Assembly (NCBI GenBank): GCA_035763085.1 | Contig: DASUBV010000099.1 | Span: 1 to 61,359 of the forward strand | Direction: 5' to 3' | DNA: 61,359 nt | Source of the DNA: DASUBV01 sp035763085 | GTDB lineage: Bacteria; Actinomycetota; Actinomycetes; Streptosporangiales; Streptosporangiaceae | Part shown: positions 41,783 through 50,542 of the stretch, in pieces | Position numbering within the stretch: position 1 is the first letter of the stretch | How the letters are laid out: each line of letters begins with the position of its first letter | Translations under genes and position numbers: made by a program | The notes under the pieces: model-generated | What the model was told of the DNA's origin: nothing | Database searches by the model: none | The model's input: the letters and a program-made list of their open reading frames with translations, nothing else

Positions 41783-43260
41783 CCGCGCACGAACCGGGCC
41801 AGCTGCTCGGCCTGCTCGAGCCGGCTCGGCTCGTGCACGTACATCATGTGACCGGCCTCGAAGTAGCTGAACTCGATGTTGCCGGCCAGCTCGGCGGGGA
41901 TGGCCAGGTGCGCGAAGGTGTGCTCGGCCGCGAAGTACGGGGTCGCCCCGTCGTAGTAGCCGCAGTCCACGTGCACCCGCATGTGCGGGTTGGTGCGCAT
42001 CGCCGCCGCCAGCTTGCCGGCCACGTACAGGTGCGCGCCCTCGAACTCCTTGTAGGACCACGGGTGCACCCGGCTGGTCAGTACCTCATACGGCAGGTCG
42101 GACTGGTACTCCAGCTCGCCGCGCACGTAGTGGTTCAGCGCCGCCGCGTACGGGCCGGTGATGGCGTCGATGGACGGGTCGCTGGACCACTGCTCCTTGC
42201 CGTAGTCGGCCTCCCAGCCGGTGAACCGCCCGTCGATGCGGCCCACCGTCTGGCGCCGGGAGCGCAGCAGCTCGGTGAAGAAGCGGATGTGCTCGGGCCG
42301 CAGGTTGACCCGGTCCACGTAGTCAGCAGACAGTCCGGTCAGAGCGGCGATCCGCTCGACCGCCTCGCTCCGCTCCGCGGCGCTCAGCCGCGAGCCCCGG
42401 CCCAGCGCCCAGACGTAATCCCGCGCCGCGTACTCCTCCGCCTCGTCGAGCACCTCGCGCAGCGGCCGGTCGCCGTGCAGGCCGTGGTAATGCGCGATCG
42501 CCGCGTAGGTCGGCAGGTAGTAGACGTAGGCGTCGTCGTTGCCGTCGTTGAACTCGGCCGTCCCGCCGTCCAGGTAGCAGGACACCAGCATCAGGCCGTT
42601 GAGGTACATCCCGTAGCGTTCCTGCAGGTGCCGGGCCAGCGCGCTGGCCCGGGTGGTCCCGTAGGACTCCCCGCACAGGTACTTGGGCGACATCCACCGG
42701 TCGCCGCGGGTGGTCCACAGCCGGATCACCTCGCCGACCGACTCGATGTCGGCGGTGAACCCGTGGAACTCGGCCGGCTTGCCGCCGCTGACCGCGCGCG
42801 AGAAGCCGGTCGACACCGGGTCGATGAACACCAGGTCGGAGTGGCGCAGCAGGGTCTGCGGGTTGTCCCCGATCCCGTAGGGGGGCGCCGCCAGGTCGCC
42901 GGCATCGCCCATCAGCACCCGGCGCGGGCCGAGCAGCCCCAGGTGCAGCCAGACGCTGGAGGAGCCGGGCCCGCCGTTGAAGGCGAAGGTGACCGGCCGG
43001 CTGGCCGGGTCGGCGTCGTCCAGCGTGTAGGCCACCACGAACACCTCGGCGGTGGCCTTGTTGCCGCTGAACGCCTCGTCGGCGATCTGCTCCTTGCGCA
43101 GCACGATGCGGCCCGCGGTCACCGTGTACCGCAGCGGTGCCCCGTCAATGCTGATCTCGTGGCGGGTGACGACGAGATCGTCTTTCGGCTCCTCGGCCTT
43201 GTCGGCCGCCGTGGCGGCGTTCTGTTCCCGGGCGGCGTCGCTGGGCGCATCATCGGTCAT
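41779..43260 (-). CDS. Serine carboxypeptidase-like peptidase, family S10, cytoplasmic
   Basis: 493 aa, no signal peptide, Ala/Asp/Glu-rich first ~30 residues. Oxyanion-hole segment VTFAFNGGPGSSSVW, nucleophile S199 in CGESYGTTRASAL, Asp in VHVDCGYYDGATPY, and His in EAGHMMYVHEPSR complete the triad. The lid and insertion region differ from yeast carboxypeptidase Y. The lack of a secretion signal is notable for a family that is mostly secreted or vacuolar. A leaderless -10 (TAGTCT) lies 7 nt before the ATG. Confidence 0.92.
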   Translation of the reverse strand: MTDDAPSDAAREQNAATAADKAEEPKDDLVVTRHEISIDGAPLRYTVTAGRIVLRKEQIADEAFSGNKATAEVFVVAYTLDDADPASRPVTFAFNGGPGSSSVWLHLGLLGPRRVLMGDAGDLAAPPYGIGDNPQTLLRHSDLVFIDPVSTGFSRAVSGGKPAEFHGFTADIESVGEVIRLWTTRGDRWMSPKYLCGESYGTTRASALARHLQERYGMYLNGLMLVSCYLDGGTAEFNDGNDDAYVYYLPTYAAIAHYHGLHGDRPLREVLDEAEEYAARDYVWALGRGSRLSAAERSEAVERIAALTGLSADYVDRVNLRPEHIRFFTELLRSRRQTVGRIDGRFTGWEADYGKEQWSSDPSIDAITGPYAAALNHYVRGELEYQSDLPYEVLTSRVHPWSYKEFEGAHLYVAGKLAAAMRTNPHMRVHVDCGYYDGATPYFAAEHTFAHLAIPAELAGNIEFSYFEAGHMMYVHEPSRLEQAEQLARFVRG

Positions 43261-43267
43261 GGCAGGA

Positions 43268-43273
43268 AGACTA
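43268..43273 (-). promoter_or_regulatory. -10 hexamer for leaderless S10 peptidase mRNA
   Basis: TAGTCT on the minus strand is 7 nt before ATG 43260. It separates the S10 gene from the gamma-glutamyl operon that ends at 43324 on the same strand. Confidence 0.45.
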
Positions 43274-43323
43274 ATGATCAGCTAATCCCGCTGTCAGGAC
43301 CGGCCGGGAACTATTTTGGCCGG

Positions 43324-44085
43324 TTACGCGGTGACCGGCTCCGGGCTGCGCGCGGCGGCCACCAGGGCCCGGAACAGGCTCAGGTCCTCGCCCGCCTCCG
43401 GATGCCACTGCACCGCCACCGCGAACGGGTGCCGGGCCGGGTCCAGCTCGGCGGCCTCGATCGTGCCGTCGGTGGCCCACGCCGTCGCGGCCAGCCCGTC
43501 GCCTAGGCGGTCCGCGGCCTGGTGGTGATGGGTCGGGACCACGACCGGCAGGTGGTCGGTCAGGTCGGTGCGGTTCAGGATTGAGGCCAGCCGGCTGCCC
43601 GGCGCGACGGCCACCTCGTGCGCGCCGTAGCCGCCCGGCTCCGGTGAGTGCCCGTCGTGGCCGACCACGTCCGGCAGGTGCTGGTGCAAGGTGCCGCCCA
43701 GGGCGACGTTCATCACCTGCATGCCGCGGCAGATGCCCAGCACCGGCAGCCCGCGCTCCAGCGCGACCCCGAGCAGGGCCAGCTCGGCCTCGTCCCGGTC
43801 GGCGCGGGCGGGCCCGCAGCTCGGGTCGCGCTCCGCGCCGTATCGGGCCGGGTCGATGTCCCCGCCCCCCGACAGCACCAGCCCGTCCAGCCGCCTGGCG
43901 GCCGCCTCGATGCCGGGCATCGGCGGCAGCAGCACCGGGATCGCGCCCGCCTCCGCCACGCGCAGCGCGTACCGCTCGGGCAGCAGCACGGCGGGCAGGT
44001 CCCAGGTACCCCAGCGGGCCTGCTCGCGGTATGCGCTGATGCCGATCAGCGGTGGGCCGCCAGGCCGGTCCCCGATGTCAGTCAT
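43324..44085 (-). CDS. Gamma-glutamyl-amine/acid hydrolase (class I glutamine amidotransferase, PuuD-like)
   Basis: 253 aa from ATG 44085, which has GGAGG 7 nt upstream; an ATG at 44100 also follows a TAGCCT hexamer. N-terminus PLIGISAYREQARWGTWDLPAVLLPERY; nucleophile Cys in VLGICRGMQVMNVALGGTLHQHL; LSGGGDIDPARYG; C-terminal His-Glu in AVQWHPEAGED. PuuD-type enzymes split gamma-glutamyl from an amino acid such as GABA or glycine. It is last in the operon after permease, ligase, ALDH and SDR, matching the final hydrolytic step. Confidence 0.9.
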   Translation of the reverse strand: MTDIGDRPGGPPLIGISAYREQARWGTWDLPAVLLPERYALRVAEAGAIPVLLPPMPGIEAAARRLDGLVLSGGGDIDPARYGAERDPSCGPARADRDEAELALLGVALERGLPVLGICRGMQVMNVALGGTLHQHLPDVVGHDGHSPEPGGYGAHEVAVAPGSRLASILNRTDLTDHLPVVVPTHHHQAADRLGDGLAATAWATDGTIEAAELDPARHPFAVAVQWHPEAGEDLSLFRALVAAARSPEPVTA

Positions 44086-44111
44086 GTCGCCGCCTCCCAT
44101 CGCCTAGCAGG

Positions 44112-44882
44112 CTACAACGGTGTCACATAGGCACCGCTGATGCCGCCGTCTACCAGGAACGAGGACGCGGTCATGAACGAGGCGTCGTCGCTGGCCAGGA
44201 AGGCTACCGCCGCCGCGATCTCCTCCGGCTCACCGAACCGGCCCATCGGCACGTGCACCAGCCGGCGGGCGGCCCGCTCCGGGTCCTTGGCGAACAGCTC
44301 CTGCAGCAGCGGCGTGCTGACCGGCCCCGGGCACAGGGCGTTGACCCGGATGCCCTCGCGGGCGAACTGCACGCCGAGCTCGCGGGTCATGGCCAGCACC
44401 CCGCCCTTGGAGGCGGTGTAGGAGATCTGCGAGGTCGCGGCGCCCAGCACGGCCACGAACGAGGCCGTGTTGATGATGGACCCCTTGCCCTGCCGCTGCA
44501 TGTGCGGGATGACGTACTTGCAGCACAGGTAGACCGACGTCAGGTTGACCTCCTGCACCCGGCGCCAGGCCTCGATGCCGGTGCTCAGGATCGAGTCGTC
44601 CTCGGGCGGCGAGATGCCGGCGTTATTGAAGGCGATGTCGACCCGGCCCAGCCGGCGCACCACCTCGTCGAACAGTCCCGACACCTGCTCCTCGCTGGCC
44701 ACGTCGGCAGCCAGGAACACCCCGCCGGCCTCGTCGGCGGCCGCCTTGCCGGCGCTCTCGTCGATGTCCACGGCCACCACCCGCGCGCCCTCCGCCGCGA
44801 AGCGCCGCACGGTGGCCAGCCCGATGCCGCTGCCCGCGCCCGTTACTACCGCAACCCGGTCCGTCAGCCGATCCACGCTCAT
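44112..44882 (-). CDS. Short-chain dehydrogenase/reductase
   Basis: 256 aa. ATG overlaps the ALDH stop (ATGA); a GTG at 44876 sits better spaced from AGGAG. Classical SDR: TGAGSGIG near the N-terminus, VVAVDIDES with the Asp selecting NAD over NADP, NNAGIS, and the catalytic Ser-Tyr-Lys in ATSQISYTASKGGVLAM. In this operon it may oxidise the hydroxyl of a gamma-glutamyl amino alcohol to the aldehyde used by the adjacent ALDH (inference). Confidence 0.92.
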   Translation of the reverse strand: MSVDRLTDRVAVVTGAGSGIGLATVRRFAAEGARVVAVDIDESAGKAAADEAGGVFLAADVASEEQVSGLFDEVVRRLGRVDIAFNNAGISPPEDDSILSTGIEAWRRVQEVNLTSVYLCCKYVIPHMQRQGKGSIINTASFVAVLGAATSQISYTASKGGVLAMTRELGVQFAREGIRVNALCPGPVSTPLLQELFAKDPERAARRLVHVPMGRFGEPEEIAAAVAFLASDDASFMTASSFLVDGGISGAYVTPL

Positions 44883-46255
44883 GACTCCTCAGTCGAGATG
44901 AACACATTCTTGATGTCGGTAAACGAGTCCAGGGCGTCCGGGCCCAGCTCCCGCCCGAGCCCGGACTGCTTGAACCCCCCGAACGGGGTCCAGTACCGGA
45001 CCGAGGAATGCGAGTTGACCGACAGGTTGCCGGCCTCCACCGCCCGCGACACCCGGATGGCCCGGCCCACGCTGCCGGTCCAGATCGAGCCGGACAGCCC
45101 GTAGGGCGTGTCGTTGGCGATCGCGATCGCCTCGGCCTCGTCGGCGAACGGCGTGACCGTCACCACCGGCCCGAACACCTCCTCGGTGAAGGCGGGGGAG
45201 CTGGCGTCGGCCGGCGCCAGCACCGTCGGCGGGTACCAGAACCCGGCCCCGGACGGCGCGCTGCCGCGGAAGGCGACCGGCGCGCCGTCGGGCACGTAGG
45301 AGGCCACCCGGTCCCGGTGCGCTGCCGTGATCAGCGGTCCCATCTGCGTCCCGGCCTGCGCCGGGTCGCCGACCAGCACCCCCCGGACAGCCGGCTCCAG
45401 CAGTTCCATGAACCGGTCGAAGACCGCGGCCTGGACCAGGATCCGGGACCGGGCGCAGCAGTCCTGGCCGGCGTTGTCGAACACCGCGTACGGGGCGGTG
45501 GCCGCGGCCCGCTCCAGGTCGCAGTCGGCGAACACGATGTTGGCGCTCTTGCCGCCCAGCTCCAGGGTGACCCGCTTGACGGTCTTCGCGCAGCCCGCCA
45601 TGATCTGCCGGCCGACCTCGGTGGACCCGGTGAACACGATCTTGCGGACAGCCGGGTGGTCGACCAGCCGCTGCCCGGCCACGCTGCCCCGGCCCGGCAG
45701 CACCTGGAGCACGTTCTCGGGCAGGCCCGCGGCCAGCGCCAGCTCGCCGATCCGCATCGCGGTCAGCGGGGTGATCTCGGCCGGCTTGACCACCACGGTG
45801 TTGCCGGCCGCCAGCGCGGGCGCCATGCCCCAGGCCAGGATCGGCATCGGGAAATTCCACGGGACGATCAGGCCCACCACGCCCAGCGGCTCGTGAAAGG
45901 TGACGTCCAGGCCGCCGGCCACCGGGATCTGCCGGCCGGCCAGCCGCTCGGGCGCCGCGGCGTAGTACTCCAGTACGTCGCGGACCTGCCCGGCCTCCCA
46001 GGTGGCCGACCCGACGGGGTGCCCGGAACCAGCCACTTCCAGCGCGGCCAGCTCATCGACGTGCGCGTCGACCTCGGCGGCGAACCGGCGCAGCAGCCGG
46101 GCCCGGTCGCCGGGCGCCACCTCGCGCCAGGCCGCCTGCGCGGCGACGGCCCGCTCGACGGCGGCGTCAGCCGCCTCGACGGTGGCCAGGTCGATGGTGC
46201 GGACCGGCTGCTCGGTGGCCGGGTTGATGACGGTGTACTGAGTGACGTCAGGCAT
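44879..46255 (-). CDS. Aldehyde dehydrogenase (PuuC / betaine-aldehyde-like)
   Basis: 458 aa from ATG 46255. NAD-fold and active-site motifs: GLIVPWNFPMPILAWGMAPALAAGNTVVVKPAE, IVFTGSTEVGR, general-base Glu in VTLELGGKSANIVF, nucleophile C266 in NAGQDCCARSRILV, and EEVFGPVVTVTPF. It oxidises an aldehyde to the acid with NAD. The context suggests gamma-glutamyl-aldehyde as substrate. It is shorter at the N-terminus than many 490-aa ALDHs. Confidence 0.93.
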   Translation of the reverse strand: MPDVTQYTVINPATEQPVRTIDLATVEAADAAVERAVAAQAAWREVAPGDRARLLRRFAAEVDAHVDELAALEVAGSGHPVGSATWEAGQVRDVLEYYAAAPERLAGRQIPVAGGLDVTFHEPLGVVGLIVPWNFPMPILAWGMAPALAAGNTVVVKPAEITPLTAMRIGELALAAGLPENVLQVLPGRGSVAGQRLVDHPAVRKIVFTGSTEVGRQIMAGCAKTVKRVTLELGGKSANIVFADCDLERAAATAPYAVFDNAGQDCCARSRILVQAAVFDRFMELLEPAVRGVLVGDPAQAGTQMGPLITAAHRDRVASYVPDGAPVAFRGSAPSGAGFWYPPTVLAPADASSPAFTEEVFGPVVTVTPFADEAEAIAIANDTPYGLSGSIWTGSVGRAIRVSRAVEAGNLSVNSHSSVRYWTPFGGFKQSGLGRELGPDALDSFTDIKNVFISTEES

Positions 46256-46311
46256 GGCTCGCTTCTCGCTCGTGCTGGGGTGCGCCGTTCCGTTTTGTCG
46301 AAATGCCGTGG

Positions 46312-47703
46312 CTACAGGCGCTCGAAGCAGCGCCGCAGTTCCCAGTCGGTGACCGCCGCGTCGAAGGCGGTCAGCTCGACCCGCGCGTAGTTGGCGTAGT
46401 GCGCGATGACCGCATCGCCGAAGGCGGCCGCGGCGACATCGCTGGCCTCCCACAGCTGCAGGGCGTCGCGCAGCGTGTGCGGGACCCGGACGCTGTCGTC
46501 CGCGTAGGCATTGCCGGCGCAGGCCGGCTCGAGGGGCAGCTCGCTGTCGATGCCGTGCAGGCCGGCGGCGATCATCGCGGCGACCGCCAGGTAGGGGTTG
46601 ACGTCGCCGCCGGGCGTGCGGTTCTCCGGGCGCAGCGAGGAGCCGTGGCCGACCAGCCGCAGCGCGCAGGTGCGGTTGTCGACGCCCCAGCGCACGGCCG
46701 TGGGCGCGAAGCTGCCCGGCACGTAGCGCTTGTAGGAGTTGATGTTGGGCGCGTAGCACAGGGTGAGCTCGCGCATCGCGGCCAGCTGCCCGGCCAGGAA
46801 GTGCTCGCCGGCCTTCGACAAGCCGTGCGGCCCGTCGCCGGCCAGCACCGGGCGGCCCGCCTCGTCGCGCACCGACAGGTGGATGTGGCAGGAGTTGCCC
46901 TCACGGGCGTCGGGCTTGGCCATGAACGTGATGCTCATGCCCTCTTGCGCGGCGATTTCCTTGGCCCCGGTTTTGTAGATCGAGTGGTTGTCGCAGGTCG
47001 TCAGGACATCGGCATAACGGAATGCGATCTCATGCTGGCCCAGATTGCACTCGCCCTTGGCCGACTCCACGTACATCCCGGCGTCGGCCATGCTGTTGCG
47101 GATGCGGCGCAGCAGCGGCTCGATACGCGAGGTGCCCAGGATGGAGTAGTCGACGTTGTACTGGTTGGCCGGGGACAGGTCGCGGTAGCCGCGCTCGGCG
47201 GCCTGCTCGTAGGTGTCGGCGTAGACGACGAACTCCAGCTCGGTGCCGGCCAGCGCGGTCCAGCCGCGGTCGGCCAGCCGCCGCACCTGGCGCTGCAGGA
47301 TCTGCCGCGGCGAGGCGGCCACCGGCGTGCCGTCCAGCCAGGTCAGGTCGGCCAGCACCAGGGCGGTGGCCGGGTGCCAGGGCATCCGGCGCAAGGTGGC
47401 CAGGTCGGGCCGGAGCACGAAGTCGCCGTAGCCGGTCTCCCACGAGGACATGTCGTAGCCGCCGACGGTGTTCATGTCGACGTCCACGGCCAGCAGGTAG
47501 TTGCAGCCCTCGGAGAAGTTCTGCGCGACGTCGTCGAGGAAGAACTCAGCAGCCAGCCGCTTGCCCTGCAGGCGGCCCTGCATGTCGGTGAAGGCGAGCA
47601 CGACGGTGTCGATCTCGCGCCCCTCCACCTCGACCCGCAACTGCTCCAGAGTCAGCATCCCGCGCTGCTGGGTGTACGGGCCGTGGCCCCGGTAGAGCGG
47701 CAT
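46312..47703 (-). CDS. Glutamine synthetase-like gamma-glutamyl-amine ligase (GlnA3/GlnA4/PuuA type)
   Basis: 463 aa. The GS catalytic domain is clear: GTELEFVVYADTY (metal Glu), ESAKGECNLGQHEIAF, SCHIHLSVRD, NSYKRYVPGSFAPTAVRWGVDNRTCALRLVG and SLRPENRTPGGDVNPYLAVAAMIAAGL. It lacks the adenylylation-loop Tyr context of housekeeping GlnA, and its N-terminus (FTDMQGRLQGKRLAAEFF) is of the PuuA/GlnA3/GlnA4 type. Such enzymes ligate glutamate to polyamines or ethanolamine using ATP. It is second in an operon after a permease. Confidence 0.92.
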   Translation of the reverse strand: MPLYRGHGPYTQQRGMLTLEQLRVEVEGREIDTVVLAFTDMQGRLQGKRLAAEFFLDDVAQNFSEGCNYLLAVDVDMNTVGGYDMSSWETGYGDFVLRPDLATLRRMPWHPATALVLADLTWLDGTPVAASPRQILQRQVRRLADRGWTALAGTELEFVVYADTYEQAAERGYRDLSPANQYNVDYSILGTSRIEPLLRRIRNSMADAGMYVESAKGECNLGQHEIAFRYADVLTTCDNHSIYKTGAKEIAAQEGMSITFMAKPDAREGNSCHIHLSVRDEAGRPVLAGDGPHGLSKAGEHFLAGQLAAMRELTLCYAPNINSYKRYVPGSFAPTAVRWGVDNRTCALRLVGHGSSLRPENRTPGGDVNPYLAVAAMIAAGLHGIDSELPLEPACAGNAYADDSVRVPHTLRDALQLWEASDVAAAAFGDAVIAHYANYARVELTAFDAAVTDWELRRCFERL

Positions 47704-47746
47704 TCGTCTCCAGCCAAATTCTCGGTGATGATCTTCTTATGCCGGT

Positions 47747-49285
47747 TCAGGCCGACAGCTCGCGCTCGATTTCGGCCAGTTCCTCGGCCGAGCCCTGGAC
47801 CCGCGGGCCAGTGAACCACTTGCGCGCCGAGACCAGCCAGTAGATGCCCGCGAAGCCGACCACCACCGCCACCGCCACGACCGCGTAATTGAAGGTAGAC
47901 CACGTGATCGGGCTGGCCTGGGGCAGCATGAACAAGATCGTGATGATGGCCACCCAGGTCACCGCGATGATCCCGACCGGCTTGCTCCACCGGCCCAGGT
48001 GCCACGGGCCGCGCTGGAAGGCATCGCCCTGGCGCAGCCGCAGGAAGGTCGGCAGCACGTAGGCGATGTACAAGCCGATGACCGCGATCGAGGTGACCGC
48101 CGCGTAGGCGGTGTAGTTCCACAGGTAAGGCAGGCCGAGGACGAGGGCGCCGGCCGCGGCCAGCCAGATCGCGTTGGTGGGGGTGCGGGTGCGCTTGTTG
48201 ACCCGGTGCCAGAAGTTCGAGCCGGGCAGCGCGCCGTCCCGGGAGAACGCGTAGATCATCCGCGAGTTGGCGGTCACCGAGGACATGCCGCAGAACAACT
48301 GCGCGCCGATCGCGATGAGCAGCAGCAGCTTGCCGACGGCCGAGCCGGCCGCGTCGACGAAGATCTGCGCCGGCGGCACGCCCGTGGCCGAGGCGCGCTC
48401 GGGCTCGTAGTGCTGGATCGCGAAGGTGACGCCGAGCAGCAGCACCCAGCCGGCGGCCAGCGAGACGATGATCGACATCACGATGCCGCGCGGGCCGGCG
48501 GTGGCGGCCTTGTGGGTCTCCTCGGTCATGTGCGCGGAGGCGTCGTAGCCGGTGAAGGTGTACTGGGCCACCAGCAGCCCGATCAGGACCACGTACAGCG
48601 AGCCGATGCCGAGCCCGGTGTCGTTCACGAAGTGCCCGAACACGAAGCTGGCGGACTGGTGGTGGGCGGGCTTGATCACCAGCACGCCGACGATGAGCAG
48701 CACGCCGATGACGTGCCACCAGACGCTGATGTCGTTCAGCAGCGCGACCAGCTTGATGCCGAACTGGTTCAGCAGGCCGTGTACCAGGAGCACGACGGCG
48801 TAGATCACGATCGTCACCCAGTGCGAGGTGCTCCAGCCCCACTGCAGCGCGCCGAAGGCGTTGATGAAGAACGCCGCGCCGAAGTCGATCCCGGCCGTCA
48901 CGGCCACCTGGCCGAGGAAGTTGAACCAGCCGGTGAACCACGACCAGGCCGGGCCGTTGGTCCGGGCCAGCTTCGCCGCCCAGTAGTACAGGCCGCCGGC
49001 CGTCGGGAAGCTGGAGCAGACCTCGGCCATGGCCAGGCCGACGAACAGCGTCATGGCGCCGACGAACAGCCAGCCCCAGATGATGACCGCCGGGCCGCCG
49101 GTCGCCATGCCGAAGCCGTACAGGGTCAGGCAGCCGGACAGGATCGAGATGATCGTGAACGAGACGGCGAAGTTCGAGAACCCGGACATGCGGCGGCGCA
49201 GTTCCTGCGCGTAGCCGAGCCGGTGAAGGGTGTCCTCGTCGCTACTCAACGGGGACGAGGACGGTGCGTGCTCGTTGACCGCCAC
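47747..49285 (-). CDS. APC-superfamily amino acid/amine permease
   Basis: 512 aa, GTG with GGGAG 6 nt upstream. Twelve membrane helices. Family features: LRRRMSGFSNFAVSFTIISILSGCLTLY in helix 1, GWLFVGAMTLFVGLAMAEVCSSFPTAGGLYYWAA in helices 2-3, and AQYTFTGYDASAHMTEETHKA in helix 6, the GABA/choline-type (BAT1/UGA4-like) subgroup. It probably imports the amine substrate of the downstream ligase. It is the first gene of the minus-strand operon and is divergent from its likely regulator. Confidence 0.92.
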   Translation of the reverse strand: MAVNEHAPSSSPLSSDEDTLHRLGYAQELRRRMSGFSNFAVSFTIISILSGCLTLYGFGMATGGPAVIIWGWLFVGAMTLFVGLAMAEVCSSFPTAGGLYYWAAKLARTNGPAWSWFTGWFNFLGQVAVTAGIDFGAAFFINAFGALQWGWSTSHWVTIVIYAVVLLVHGLLNQFGIKLVALLNDISVWWHVIGVLLIVGVLVIKPAHHQSASFVFGHFVNDTGLGIGSLYVVLIGLLVAQYTFTGYDASAHMTEETHKAATAGPRGIVMSIIVSLAAGWVLLLGVTFAIQHYEPERASATGVPPAQIFVDAAGSAVGKLLLLIAIGAQLFCGMSSVTANSRMIYAFSRDGALPGSNFWHRVNKRTRTPTNAIWLAAAGALVLGLPYLWNYTAYAAVTSIAVIGLYIAYVLPTFLRLRQGDAFQRGPWHLGRWSKPVGIIAVTWVAIITILFMLPQASPITWSTFNYAVVAVAVVVGFAGIYWLVSARKWFTGPRVQGSAEELAEIERELSA

Positions 49286-49308
49286 GACTACTCCCAGGTC
49301 GCACCGAA

Positions 49309-49326
49309 TGGTCTATTATCAGACCA
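49309..49326. promoter_or_regulatory. FadR-type operator over divergent -10 elements
   Basis: Inverted repeat TGGTCT-N6-AGACCA. It overlaps -10-like hexamers in both directions: TATTAT on the plus strand (49314-49319) for the regulator, GATAAT on the minus strand (49315-49320) for the permease operon. Binding here would shut both. The GGTC/GACC arms fit the general TGGT..ACCA pattern of FadR-subfamily sites. Confidence 0.65.
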
Positions 49327-49405
49327 ATGATGGGCGCACCGGCGCGAATGTCAAGACCCCGGCGTCAGATTCGTCCCATGCGCCACGCCGGGCAGGAGGG
49401 CAGCG

Positions 49406-50260
49406 GTGGCTGACAGTCCGGTCGACCTGACCGGGGTCCTGCGGCCGGTGAAGCAGGGCAACGCGTTCGAGGAGACCGTCGAGCGGCTGCTGGCCGTCAT
49501 CAAGCTCGGCATGGTGGCCGCCGGCGAGCGGTTCCCGCCCGAGCGTGACCTCGCCGCTCAGCTCGGGATCAGCCGGCCGACGTTGCGCGATGCCCTGGGG
49601 GAGCTGCAGCGCGCCGGGTACGTCGAGGCGCGGCGGGGCCGGTCCGGCGGCACCTTCGTGACATACACCCCGCCCGCTCCGGGCCACGACGAGCTGCGCC
49701 GCATTGCCCGCGAGGACGGCGCCCGGCTGGCCGATGCCCTGACCTTCCGGCTGGCGGTGGAGACCGGTGCCGCCGAGATCCTGGCTGGCCGCCTCGCCGG
49801 GACGACGCCCGATGCCGCCGGACCCGGGCCCGGCGAGCTCCGCCCGTCCGGCTTCCCCCGCGCACCGGGCGAATCCGGCGCGACCGGCGAATCCCGCGCC
49901 TCCCGCGCGTCCGGCGCGTCCGGCGCCGCTGACGACCCGCGGCAGATCCTGCTGGCCCGGCTGGCCGACGTGAACGCGGCCAGCCCCCAGGACTACCGGC
50001 GGCTCGACACCCTGTTCCACCTCACCATCGCCGAGCTGACCGGCTCCGGACTGCTGCTGGCCGCCTGCACCGACGCCCGGATGCGCCTCAACGACCTGCT
50101 CAACGCCATCCCCGTGCTGCAGCGCAACATCGACCACACCGCCGCCCAGCACGCCGCGATCGTGACGGCCATCCTCGACGGCGACGCCCGGCAGGCGGGC
50201 CTGGCCGTCGCCGAGCACCTGGCTGGCACTGGCGCCCTGCTGCGCGGCTTCCTGACCTGA
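49406..50260 (+). CDS. FadR-subfamily GntR transcriptional regulator
   Basis: 284 aa, GTG preceded by AGGAGG. N-terminal winged helix (FEETVERLLAVIKLGMVAAGERFPPERDLAAQLGISRPTLRDALGELQRAGYVEARRGRSGGTFV). The C-terminal FCD domain (residues ~100-284) has helices with the metal/ligand histidines (YRRLDTLFHLTIAEL; QHAAIVTAILDGDARQAGLAVAEHL). Residues ~132-177 are a Ser/Gly/Ala-rich insertion inside the FCD domain, unusual for the family. It is divergent from the permease operon and presumably represses it until the amine or its gamma-glutamyl derivative binds. Confidence 0.92.
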   Translation: MADSPVDLTGVLRPVKQGNAFEETVERLLAVIKLGMVAAGERFPPERDLAAQLGISRPTLRDALGELQRAGYVEARRGRSGGTFVTYTPPAPGHDELRRIAREDGARLADALTFRLAVETGAAEILAGRLAGTTPDAAGPGPGELRPSGFPRAPGESGATGESRASRASGASGAADDPRQILLARLADVNAASPQDYRRLDTLFHLTIAELTGSGLLLAACTDARMRLNDLLNAIPVLQRNIDHTAAQHAAIVTAILDGDARQAGLAVAEHLAGTGALLRGFLT

Positions 50261-50403
50261 GCTGCGCCGCGGAGCCTCGTTCTGGATTAATACCTGACGC
50301 GCTCAGTGACGTGGGCGAAGTCCCGCCCGGCGATGAGGTGGCGCTTCTGCTGGTGCTTCCGCCGTGTGCCTTCGCCATGCCACTTAAGCCGACCTGACGA
50401 TGA

Positions 50404-50433
50404 GGCGACGTGACGATGAGTCGCCACGTCGCC
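50404..50433. terminator. Hairpin between the FadR-type regulator and P450 genes
   Basis: Perfect 9-bp stem (GGCGACGTG / CACGTCGCC) with a 12-nt loop between two convergent genes. The surrounding 282-nt gap (50261-50542) also holds three copies of GCCGTCAGCG near 50486-50525 and no gene. Confidence 0.6.
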
Positions 50434-50542
50434 GAATCGGCATATCGACATGGTGCCAAGCCGACCCAGCCGACCATCGCCGCAGGCCGTCAGCGTGCCT
50501 GCCGTCAGCGGCCCGGCCGTCAGCGGCCTGGCCGCCTGCGGG

